Position numbers and translations under genes: made by a program. DNA of 13,377 nucleotides, from positions 1-13,377 of the forward strand of contig RBNI01004850.1 in the NCBI GenBank assembly GCA_003990745.1, in the 5' to 3' direction. Within the stretch, counting starts at the first letter, position 1; each line of letters opens with the position of its first letter. Shown piece by piece: positions 1-7,186 of the stretch. The notes beneath the pieces are model-generated. The model worked only from the letters and a program-made list of their open reading frames with translations. It did not search any database and was not told where the DNA came from. The stretch comes from Jimgerdemannia flammicorona (Eukaryota > Mucoromycota > Endogonomycetes > Endogonales > Endogonaceae).

Positions 1-437
1 TTTAAAAAAAAAAAATCTTCAATTATCCAAAATAAGTTGCTTCAGCTGATCAAAGAAAAAAAAAATACATACTATAGCAAACTCCAGCACATGCTAGATC
101 ATTGCAAATATTGAGTTCCAATATATACAGACATCCAATATAAGCTCTTTTGGGGCTAAACTGATTGCTCTACACTATGTAGTAAATTTATCTCATCATT
201 ATGGGGATGATCAGACCAATACAACCAGTTTGTACAGCTTGGAAACTATACTTAGGGCCCCTCCTCTCTCAGATGTTTTGTCTATATATATAAGATAGTC
301 CTGATCAGTAAGTGGGCCTGGAATCATACATGGCAGCTTTCTGTACCAAAGGCCATGTTTTCCTATTTGAGGCTGACCACTAAAACTTGGAAAAATGTTA
401 AGTTATTTATGGTATTATCCATTATAATAGCCAAAAT

Positions 438-553
438 CTGTACTTGAAATATTTAGTTGGCAAATTTATGTAAAAATAAATAACCAATAAAATCTGTTTT
501 GTTTTAGAACCTCTCTCAAAATACCAATCTGATGGTAAGCCCCTCTTTTTTAT
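438..553 (-). other. Intron of the hAT transposase with a mutated 5' splice site
   Basis: The coding block ...ELEITTK is followed by ATAAAA where a GTAAAA donor is expected (the other two introns in this gene start GTAAAA). After 116 nt a TTCAAGTACAG acceptor precedes ILAIIMDN. Joining restores the usual hAT sequence into the second catalytic Asp. A G-to-A change at the donor would disable splicing and fits the mutation type seen in neighbouring elements. Confidence 0.6.
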
Positions 554-763
554 CTTGGTTGTGATCTCAAGCTCCTGGATACAACTAATAAAAACATCTG
601 TGATGTTGTCTCTAGAATGAGGGCCAGCAAGTTTGACAAAGTCAAGGGTTAGAGATTTAAGCTGCCAATCGAGGTCAATCCAATGATTGGTAATGCCCAG
701 AAATGAAATTGTATTGAGGAATGTCTATGTGTCAATTATAAATGAAATTTTGCCTGCCAAATT

Positions 764-843
764 CTGCTTATTGAATGTGAGGTTAAATTGATGAGCTCTA
801 TATAATTTAGCTTGCAAAGATCATGGTGCTGCCCTTATTTTAC
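764..843 (-). other. Intron of the hAT transposase between helical region and DDE core
   Basis: An 80-nt interval starts with GTAAAA after ...CQILQ and ends AAGCAG before NLAGKISF. Both junctions are phase 0, and the joined product matches the usual hAT order leading into the D-T-W motif. The two flanking coding blocks lie in different frames without this splice. Confidence 0.72.
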
Positions 844-1236
844 CTGAAGTATCTGGCAGAGATTGTCGTGCTCCTTTCTATAGGCCTCCAGGACATCTTT
901 GTGAATAGTATTGATACTTGGCAAATATAAATCATACTTGAGGAGATCAAAGATGCTATGAAATTGATCACTCTCGATAGTTGTAAATGGCTGGTCTGTA
1001 TATACAATCTAGTGAATGAGCTAATTTTGAAATTCTACCAAAGAGTATGGCTAAATATTTTTGATTAAATGGCATTGTTGATACAGAAATGGTCAGGCAA
1101 TTGGATAAATGTATCTACTACAGCTTAGATATTGATTTTATTTATCTCTATATTCTTTTTAATTTTGTTAGAGTACTTGTCTTTTATATGTCAATATATG
1201 TTCAAAGTTGTATCATCAAGTATTTTGAACTTCTGG

Positions 1237-1320
1237 CTAGTGTAGTTTATGGGAGTGGATGAAACAATATCATATGTATGTCAAACAAAAAGTATCAATA
1301 AGTATATCTTAATTTTTTAC
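1237..1320 (-). other. Intron in the BED-finger region of the hAT transposase
   Basis: An 84-nt interval begins GTAAAA directly after the TGC-AG of the CNYC motif and ends CACTAG. Splicing yields CNYCSQKFKILDDTT in frame, as expected of a BED finger, whereas reading through meets a stop at once. The join is supported by frame and by family resemblance; transcription is not shown. Confidence 0.7.
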
Positions 1321-1483
1321 CTGCAATAATTACAAACAACATCATCTATCTTAGTACAATGTTGCCAGATTTTAGAGTGAGGATTGTATAGAAGGTGTGG
1401 AACTATCAGGAATGTTTAACTTGAAGCATCATTAGTACTGTAAACTGTTGAAGACTGATCTGTCAACATGTATATTTGCATGT

Positions 1484-1535
1484 TTGTATATACATATATA
1501 TGTATATATATGTATTGTATATGTAGACATGTCTG
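1484..1535. repeat. AT-rich alternating TATA/CATATA tract with a small palindrome
   Basis: Just upstream of the hAT coding remnant is a run of alternating purine-pyrimidine ATATATGTATATATATG-type sequence ending in the palindrome AGACATGTCT (1525-1534). It may be part of the hAT 5' end or simple repeat drift; no hAT terminal repeat could be assigned. Confidence 0.55.
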
Positions 1536-1555
1536 GCATATGAGTTATATAGAGG

Positions 1556-1815
1556 ATTTGGATTGGAGGATTTGGTTGAAGGATTCAGATGAGGATTCAG
1601 ATTGAAGGATTTGAATTGGAGGATTTGAATTAAAGGATTTGAATTAGAGGATTCAGATTGAGTGATTCAGATTAAGTGATTCAGATTGAGTGATTCAGAT
1701 TGAGTGATTTAGATTGAGTGATTCAGATTGAGTGATTCAGATTGGAGTGGTTCAGATGGGTGATTCAGATAGAGTAATTCAGATAGGGAAATTCAGATTA
1801 ATCTGAGTTGATTCA
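1556..1815. repeat. Degenerate 14-bp minisatellite, about 18 units (GATTCAGATTGAGT type)
   Basis: Head-to-tail units of about 14 bp, such as GATTCAGATTGAGT and GGATTTGAATTGGA, run without interruption. Variants are mostly C/T and A/G changes plus one- or two-base length changes. It lies between the hAT remnant and the truncated Gypsy element. A second minisatellite at 12400-12542 has the related core GATCCAGATT and also abuts the shared flank described next. Confidence 0.9.
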
Positions 1816-1903
1816 GATAACTTCAGATTTGAGATTTGGATCAAACCATTATATGATGAATTAAATCTGGATTTGATTCAAATTGACTCATTCAGAGCAC
1901 TAG
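1803..1903 (+). repeat. Shared flank of the minisatellite, ending TTCAGAGCACTAG, abutting Gypsy RT
   Basis: This segment aligns with the reverse complement of 12309-12390. Shared blocks include AATCYGAGTTGATTC, CCATYAYATGATGAAT and the terminal TTCAGAGCACTAG. In this copy CATCACATG reads CATTATATG, which is C-to-T decay. The similarity stops at CACTAG in both places: here Gypsy RT sequence follows at 1904, there the LINE-side sequence starts. This may be a fragment of a LINE 5' end or the end of a separate small mobile unit. Confidence 0.75.
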
Positions 1904-2115
1904 GTATACTATAGGGTGATTTGCTTTATTAAATATATTTCTTAGTGACTAGATCTTCTAGTTCCTTTCAAAGGAGTTTTAGTTCAGATTGTGACATTAG
2001 ATATAATAACTTGTATAAAAGTTCAGAGTCTGGGAGAATTTTGATTTCATAGTCTATACTTTTTTTGAGTAATAGTTCTATAGATAGGTTATTTAGAAAA
2101 ATGTCCTTGAATTCT
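1904..2115 (-). other. N-terminal end of Gypsy reverse transcriptase, cut at 1904
   Basis: The frame shows the usual lead-in to Ty3/Gypsy RT: SIDYEIKILPDSELLYK, LYLMSQSELKLL, KELEDLVTKKYI and SKSPYSIP, corresponding to the conserved Y-x-P-L-Y, S-x-x-E-L and I-R-P-S-x-S-P stretch. The expected next block (V-L-F-V-x-K-K-D) is absent. Instead the shared flank ending CACTAG begins at 1903, so this is a physical breakpoint, not further decay. Confidence 0.85.
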
Positions 2116-2389
2116 TAGACCAGAGGTAAGACTGTTTTTGGGAGATTCTTTTCTATTTCTAATTTTGAGGATTATATGATTACCAAGAATACTTGCTTAT
2201 ACTTTTTGAAAAGCTTCTTAAATTAAATTATAGATATAGTTTCTACTAGTGCTTTTGTAGACTTTTTTACTTTTAGTGTAACCTTCTTCCCTTCTTTATT
2301 TAGTATGAGCTTGTTTTCTCTCTAATTAATATCAGAATTATATAACACTAGCTATAGTTTTTCCAGAATAATATAGTATCCTTATAGGG

Positions 2390-2650
2390 GTACAATATAG
2401 AGATTCAATTTTTTGAAGTACTCTTATATTATATAGAATAACTTAGCTATCATTCTATTGACTTGATATTCCTTTCTATTGACTGTGGAAATCTTGAACT
2501 CTACTTGTCATGATAGCTTAATAGTGATGATCTTCAGCTTCTTTACTATCTTTTTACTGATAAAGTTATTAGATATACTACTATTAATAAAGACATCTAT
2601 TTCTTGTTCTTTGACTTTTCTTTTAAATAGTAGTAGGCTGATATTGATAA
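2390..2650 (-). other. Aspartic (retropepsin-like) protease domain of the Gypsy element, inactive
   Basis: Directly after the dUTPase the same frame reads IDVFINSSISNNFISKKIVKKL. This matches the Gypsy protease signature in which the active site is L-I-D-S-G-A-S followed by N-F-I. The catalytic Asp is replaced by Asn (AAT at 2585-2583), the Gly by Ser and the Ala by Ile, all G-to-A or C-to-T type changes. The protease would have cut the polyprotein into Gag, dUTPase, RT and integrase units. Confidence 0.78.
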
Positions 2651-2675
2651 TACTGATATTCTCCTTATGGCTCAT

Positions 2676-3060
2676 ACTTTCAGTACTTCTAAATTCTTCA
2701 GTACTCCAAGTAATTTCTTTTAGAATTATAACTTCCTTAATTGTTAGTACTTTGACTTGTTCTAGGATTAGTTATACAACTTTGTCTTACTTCTTAATTT
2801 TGAAGAGTTATATACCATTATTGATCAGAAGTACTTTGATTTCTCTATAATAATCTGGATCTACTATCTTTATATCTAGATTAATATAATGTTTAATACT
2901 AAGATCTGATCATGGTCCAATCTTTCTATAATACTCTTTAGATATCTGTATAACTAGCCCAATAGCTATGAGTTATTACTGTTCTGTAGGAATTGTTGTA
3001 TCTTGAATTACTACTAGATCTAACCTAATTACTCCTAAGATTTTTGCTTCTGGAATGATG
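2676..3060 (-). other. dUTPase domain inside the Gypsy polyprotein, all five motifs recognisable
   Basis: dUTPase hydrolyses dUTP to dUMP and pyrophosphate and so limits uracil in newly made cDNA. Five trimeric-dUTPase motifs occur in order and at plausible spacing. Motif 1 is GVIRLDL (3035-3015), followed by VIQDTTIP. Motif 2 is P-stop-SDLS (2915-2898; expected PRSGLA, with CGA-to-TGA and Gly-to-Asp). Motif 3 is KIVDPDYYRE (2870-2841; its Asp kept). Motif 4 is K-stop-DKVV-stop-LI (2792-2766; expected GDRIAQLI). Motif 5 is TEEFRSTES (2702-2676; expected G-E-G-F-G-S-T-G, with three Gly-to-Glu/Arg changes). It lies in frame between the zinc knuckle and the protease, so it was made as part of the polyprotein. 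It is now inactive. Confidence 0.85.
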
Positions 3061-3185
3061 ATATCAGGATATAGTTTCTGAACTATCAGATATACTTTTT
3101 TAGTTTGAGTGATAGGCATTACTATTTCCTTCTTAGTAATAACCAAAACCTTTTTTGTTTCTGTTTTATTATTAATCTTTTTGAG

Positions 3186-3990
3186 GCATTTTATAGTAAT
3201 ATATCCTTCTTTTTAATAATAAAAGTAGGCTTTACTTTTATATAATTTTTCCTTTTCCTTAGATATAAGTCTTAATTTAATAATAATATCTAGATCTATT
3301 GGGACAGAACCTATAACTTTTTTAGAATATCTATATCCTTATTAAGGCTTCTTAGATTATTTAGAGAAATAATTTCTTTCAAAAGAGATTATATTAAAGT
3401 AGTCAGTAATCAATATTACTTCTTTAATAGTATTTGGATCTTATAGTTCTACTTCTTGTCTAGTATAATCCTTAAGTTCTCACATATATCTATTAAGCTT
3501 TTCAGCTTTGCTGTTGTTATTAATCTCTAAGGCTATACTCATAAAGATAGCAGTATAGACCTTGACTGATTCTGTTTATTACAGAGATATTAACTTATCT
3601 CTGGCTATCTTTTTCAAGTTGATGGGCTTGAACTACTATATAAGTTAATCTTGAAACTTATCTTAGTCTGAGAGGTCTTCTTTATCTTTGGCTATTTGGA
3701 CTTTTGTTTTTTACCAAATAACTATATCTCCTTATAGTAGTACTTCTATATAAGTAACTAACTCCTCATTTGATATATTTATTATTGCTAGATACTAGTT
3801 CATATTGAAGAGCTAGGTTTTGATATCACCACTTCTTCCATTGTAGGGTTTAGGTAGTAGTAACTTGAGGTGAGTCTTCTTATTTTTAGTAGAGAGGTCT
3901 GCTGTTAGTTCTTTGCCTTTAGAACCTAATACTACCTCTATTACTTATATCTTTGCTTGTGTCTCTTGATAGGTCTACATCAACTATACT
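3186..3990 (-). pseudogene. Gag core and CCHC zinc knuckle of the Gypsy element
   Basis: Gag packages element RNA into virus-like particles. The translation shows the usual fungal Gypsy pattern: LPKPYNGRSGDIKT (the K-P-x-x-F/Y-x-G start of the core) near 3854, GDIVIW, FKPINLKKIARDKLISL, ESVKVYTAIFMSI, ELKDYTRQEVEL and DPNTIKEVI. The knuckle at 3227-3186 keeps exact C-x2-C-x4-H-x4-C spacing, but the first Cys, second Cys and His are all Tyr codons (TAC, TAT, TAT), with a TAA inside; only the last Cys (TGC) survives. These are the changes expected from TG-to-TA and CA-to-TA mutation. Confidence 0.85.
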
Positions 3991-4064
3991 ATTTTTTCTT
4001 AAAGCTATTATATATCTTCTATAAAGACTATGATATTAAAAAGAGTTTATATTAATAAGGAAGT

Positions 4065-5085
4065 GAGGTTTAACTTTTCACTACTACTAATTATAATAAA
4101 TATATATATTATAGAGAATAATTATACTTATTAAAGTATAAGAGTACTTCAATATAGTTAAGCTAAATGAAATCTAAGACTTAGACTATATATCAGCAAA
4201 TATCTAAATAGAAATATATAACCAGATTTTAAGAAATAGAAATTGAGAAGTTCAATTACCTTTAGGAAATTTGAGTAAATGTATAATAACTAACTAGATT
4301 GAACTTTATTAAAGTATTTTGAAAGAATATTTATATAAGAGAAATAAAAAGAAAAAGAAACAGATAGAACATTACTAAGTTAGATATCAAGCAATGAGTC
4401 ATGCTTAGCAGAACTTGGTAAAATATTATAGAGAGTTACTAAGTATTAATTAGTAATTAATAGAATCTAAGCAGAACTATTTAGAAAATAAGTTCTTAGC
4501 AAATGACTAAGTAATTCTATACTATTCTAAGCTATTCTGAAATATTCTATTGAATAATATGATAAAGAAAAAGATAATAATCTAGCAAAAGAAAAAAATA
4601 GAATATAGATGATTATTATACCAGATTAATTACTATAATAATTCTTTTGCTTTTTTCTCATTTTTTCTTTTAATTAGATAATGACTTTATATTTATTATC
4701 TTATTTCTATCATCCTTATCAATGTAAGAATAATCTCATCACTTTTGGTTATCATTTATTTTACTTTGGAACTTAAAGTAAAACCATTAGAGTTATAGAG
4801 TATAATTTCTACTTTATTCTAAAATCTTTTAAAATAATCCTTAAAAGTCATTTTTTTTCACCCTGCTTCTCAAAGAAAAAATAGCTTAGAAGGTGTCAAA
4901 CATTCATCCCAATCAAAAATAATTCTTAGCTTTCTCCCTTTAACTTTTGCCTGTTCTTTGATAAAAGTGTATAAGAACTTAATGTAATTTTGAGAATTCA
5001 TATTTCAGGCATACTGCAACAAAACCAGACAAAATGAACATTTGACATAGGCAGGATCAAAACATATGCAACTATTAGGGATTTT
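4065..5085. other. A+T-rich non-coding stretch, probable Gypsy leader and LTR remains
   Basis: No gene is visible in this kilobase. It lies upstream of Gag on the minus strand, where a leader, primer-binding site and 5' LTR should sit, and it is very A+T-rich without CpG. I could not fix LTR ends or a primer-binding site. Visible details are an imperfect tandem series of TATTCTA-type units at about 4510-4560, a recurrent TATTAAAGTAT (about 4130 and 4308), and a hairpin at 4759-4783. Confidence 0.5.
4759..4783. repeat. Short perfect inverted repeat (9-bp arms, 7-nt loop)
   Basis: TTTTACTTT (4759-4767) and AAAGTAAAA (4775-4783) are perfect inverted arms around GGAACTT. In such A+T-rich DNA it may be chance; no function is assigned. 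Confidence 0.5.
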
Positions 5086-5109
5086 AGCAATTCGTTTAAT
5101 AATGCAAAA

Positions 5110-5154
5110 GTACCGAACTTGACCCGTTTCAACGTTGTGGGTCAAGTTTGGCAC
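5110..5154. repeat. 16-bp inverted repeat around a 13-nt loop at the edge of the CpG-rich island
   Basis: The left arm 5110-5125 (core AACTTGACCC) and right arm 5139-5154 (core GGGTCAAGTT) pair perfectly over 10 bp, and over 14 of 16 positions in full; one of the two exceptions is a G-T pair. It lies where the A+T-rich, CpG-free left flank gives way to CpG-containing DNA, about 450 bp upstream of the predicted gene start. It could be a dimeric transcription-factor site, a structured element, or the end of an old insertion. Confidence 0.6.
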
Positions 5155-5159
5155 TCTTC

Positions 5160-5255
5160 AAAGCTGACGTCAAGATCAACCCAGGAAAACCACGAAGTGA
5201 ACATTTGGCGTCATCAATAATGTCACGTGTATTGTGCGTGACAAGTGACGTTTTT
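5160..5255 (+). promoter_or_regulatory. Probable promoter region with clustered bZIP- and bHLH-type sites
   Basis: A perfect TGACGTCA palindrome (full CRE/ATF-type site) is at 5165-5172, a GGCGTCAT half-site near 5208, CACGTG at 5224-5229 and TGACG again at 5246-5250, all within 90 bp. A T-run and a C-run follow at about 5251-5300. These motifs are known fungal bZIP and bHLH binding sequences; their use here is inferred from clustering upstream of the only intact-looking gene. Confidence 0.5.
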
Positions 5256-5289
5256 TTTTTTTTTGCACGCGCGTCGTTTGTTTGTTGAC

Positions 5290-5604
5290 CCCCCCCCCAG
5301 ACAACTTTCCCCAACTCCAGTTTCATATGTATGTATTAAAAACACTCAATTTCCAGGTGTTTTTCTTCTCTTTCCAAATGACAATTCCTCCAGACAACAT
5401 TTCCCCAGGCAACATTCCTCAGGCCACTTTTAATTTTTTTTTGCAGACAAAATTGCCTACGAATTACACAGACAAAGAGTTAAGAAACCCCATACATACT
5501 GCAACCCCTCCAAGGAGGCTAACCTGTGTGCAGCGCTGATCCTGAGAGCGACTTAAACGTTTTCGCGTCTTCTGTTTTGAAGTCTTCGTATTTTATTTCC
5601 TTAC
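5290..5604 (+). promoter_or_regulatory. Pyrimidine-rich leader of the 5605-6740 gene with short degenerate repeats
   Basis: No convincing coding sequence is visible. CAGACAACTTTCCCC (about 5298) recurs as CAGACAACATTTCCCC (about 5391) and in weaker form as CAGGCAACATTCC just after. The stretch has long C/T runs typical of fungal promoters and 5' leaders and ends in CpG-containing sequence just before the candidate ATG at 5605. Confidence 0.4.
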
Positions 5605-6740
5605 ATGTCGACATCTGACGAGCCGCGTTCACACTACCTTGGCTATGAAGGGGGTTTTTTTTTATTCAAACAGTGCTCACAAAATATTTGGATAGTCGTA
5701 AGCCAGAGGATGCTATTCTTGTCATGCCGCCGTTCAGCGATGATTGGAGCTCACTCGATGGAGCTTGGCTGAGGAGGTTTTGGTGGGCGACTGAGGAGCG
5801 ATGTGATAATATTAATTTTAAAAAAATGGTATGTTATTTTCAGATTTTCGAAGCGGCAATGATGACACTCTCATTCAAGTGACTACTGGTTTGAGAGCAT
5901 TCAGTGACTACTGAGGTTGTCATTGTTGCGAGTGGCCAACGATAGCGCTCTCATTTAAGTGACTACTGGTTTGAGAGCATTCAGTGACTACTGAGGTTAT
6001 TGTTGGTTGCGATTGTTTTGTTTGGTGCTGATATTCATGTATTCAAATTTGTGATAAACTTTACTAATGTATTTCTTTATTCCATGAGACGAAATCTGGC
6101 AACCGATGTACTGGACAAATATAATTCTTGAGCGCTCGGAAGTGAGTGTGAATCAAATGCAAAAAGTATTCTAGGATGCATATTTAGAGCACTACTAATT
6201 GCTAATACTATCAAATTACAGATTGAAACGAGAGCGATGACGAGGGCGGTGATAAACAATGAGGGAATGAGTACTCTTGGGGAATCTATTCGAGCTCAGG
6301 GACGAAAATTTCGCGAAGAGGTAGTAGTACTGTAATATTTTCATTGCTTACATGTTAGTTAGAATTTGTAACTCTAACTTTTCAAGTAATGGCCATTATT
6401 ACGTTGGTTTACATAGATCATCACGGAGGTTGAAGAACGAAATCCAAAACGGCGAGTAATTACTGACGACGGCCACTTCGCGTTTCCCGACTCTTTCATT
6501 GAATCCCAAGTTTCCCAAGAAATTCCCCCTGAAGAGCAAATCGTAAGTTATTTCATACCTTTTATTTTATTTTCTTTGTTGGCCGTACGTTAATTAAATC
6601 AATTTAATTAGGGCCATCACATTGTGGAAGAGTTACATGAAGTGACAGCTGAGAATGAGAGCACACTTCTCCCTGCATCGAGTTTGGTGTCTATCCTTCA
6701 GCAGCATTCTGCAAAGTCAACGACTTCTCAATTTGAGTGA
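5605..6740 (+). CDS. Multi-exon gene for an unrecognised protein of about 183 residues
   Basis: No family is recognised. A consistent spliced model is 5605-5653, 5707-5802, 6089-6141, 6222-6320, 6417-6542 and 6612-6740 (552 nt with TGA stop). The last three introns (6142-6221 GTGAGT...TTACAG, 6321-6416 GTAGTA...CATAG, 6543-6611 GTAAGT...ATTAG) are strong, all phase 0, and the exons between them are fully open. Exon 2 contains MPPFSDDWSSLDGAWLRRFW, exon 3 EIWQPMYWTNIILERSE, exon 4 MTRAVINNEGMSTLGESIR, exon 5 FPDSFIESQVSQEIPPEEQ. The N-terminal half is Trp-rich, the C-terminal half acidic and polar; no signal peptide or membrane segment is seen. The first two introns are less sure: donor GTTTTT at 5654 is poor, and the 286-nt intron holds a duplication. 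CpG content and intact frames set it apart from the dead transposons around it. Confidence 0.62.
5861..6015. repeat. 80-bp tandem duplication inside the largest intron of the 5605-6740 gene
   Basis: The sequence from GATGACACTCTCATTCAAGT (5861) recurs from 5941 as GATAGCGCTCTCATTTAAGT with an 80-bp period and near identity for about 75 bp. Inside each copy AGTGACTACTG occurs twice. Both copies carry stops in all likely coding frames, so they are probably intronic. Confidence 0.85.
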
Positions 6741-7127
6741 GTTCGGTTAGAGAGAGTGTTGTGAAATTGTCTATTTGTAGCAATTGATGTTGATCTAATC
6801 CAGTAACTCTCTCACTTTTTTTTTCTTATCTGTTGTAATATAGTGGATGCCTAACCTTAGAAGTATGGCAGATTTCAGTATCTTGAAAACTTGACTTGTT
6901 CTGACTCTTGTAGAGTTCTCAGAGTACAGGGAAGTGAGTTTGAAGTATATCTACCTATAGGCTTATTAGTTTCTTTGTTTTCTCTTTGCTTTGAACTATT
7001 TCAATCTGAGGTTTATTCACTCTAAAATATTGAGTTATTTATATAAGTTTGCTAGCTATAAGGTGGCTAAGTTATGACTATGTTATGAGTCATTTTTCAT
7101 AAGTATTAATTCTTGATATCTGTTAAA

Positions 7128-7129
<2 letters not shown>
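6741..7129. other. Intergenic stretch between the host-like gene and the LINE 3' end
   Basis: No gene is visible. The first 100 bp may be the 3' untranslated part of the upstream gene. The stretch is A+T-rich and lacks CpG beyond about 6750. It ends in TGTTAAATC directly before the LINE poly-T run. Confidence 0.5.
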
Positions 7130-7162
<33 letters not shown>

Positions 7163-7186
7163 GTTTTTTTTTTTTTTTTTTTTTTT
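7130..7186 (-). repeat. LINE poly-A tail (T-run on the plus strand)
   Basis: A run of T broken only by GG at 7162-7163 marks the 3' end of the minus-strand element, as expected of target-primed reverse transcription from a polyadenylated RNA. Confidence 0.85.

Larger units (their letters stand above)
1..1469 (-). pseudogene. hAT-family DNA transposase, 5' part, decayed and cut by the window edge
   Basis: A hAT transposase binds terminal repeats through a BED zinc finger and cuts and pastes DNA with a split DDE (RNase H-like) core. Reading the minus strand from a candidate ATG at 1469-1467, I see a BED finger (SKIWQHC, then CNYC at 1331-1323, continuing after an intron as KFKILDDTT and HIKDKY, where Tyr stands for the last His). 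Next come IVYTDQPF (about 1008), a helical stretch ending CQILQ, ISFIIDT with a TAG where the DTW tryptophan is expected, the hAT-typical FLGITNHWIDLDW, then ILAIIMDNTINN (second catalytic Asp kept) and ELILDV followed by YWNS near 115-150. The last catalytic Glu and the dimerisation domain would lie left of the window. Nonsense codons and frame changes near 1040-1100 and 150-250 make it inactive. The family call is firm; terminal repeats were not found. Confidence 0.88.
1904..4060 (-). pseudogene. Ty3/Gypsy retrotransposon polyprotein Gag-dUTPase-protease-RT, truncated
   Basis: A single minus-strand reading frame runs from about 4060 to 1904 with no frameshift that I can find, yet contains about 34 nonsense codons, mostly TAA with a few TAG and TGA. 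Domain order is Gag core, CCHC zinc knuckle (3227-3186), dUTPase (about 3060-2676), retropepsin-like protease (about 2650-2390), linker, then the start of RT. The frame ends abruptly at SKSPYSIP, so most of RT, RNase H and integrase are missing. Nonsense codons at likely Gln and Arg sites, Cys and His changed to Tyr, and Asp changed to Asn all fit C-to-T decay on both strands, as in RIP. Gag and Pol would have been one fused polyprotein. Family assignment is strong; the exact start is not visible. Confidence 0.88.

Noticed and set aside
1556..1815. CRISPR-like array
   Set aside because: Units are contiguous 14-mers without spacers of unique sequence; this is a eukaryotic minisatellite.
1890..1904. 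CTAG end as a Helitron 3' terminus (CTRR)
   Set aside because: The base after CTAG is G here and C at 12308 (minus strand), not the T expected for A/T insertion, and no terminal hairpin just upstream was seen.
2479..2850. Plus-strand open frame of 123 codons with a hydrophobic translation
   Set aside because: It is antisense to the dUTPase and protease domains of the Gypsy element; hydrophobicity follows from the A+T-rich reverse reading.
5129..5326. Minus-strand open frame of 65 codons
   Set aside because: It overlaps the hairpin and promoter-like cluster and shows no motif; the translation reflects poly-T and C runs.
5245..5539. Two overlapping plus-strand open frames upstream of the gene
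   Set aside because: They consist of homopolymer and short repeats, lack splice-supported continuation, and look like leader sequence.
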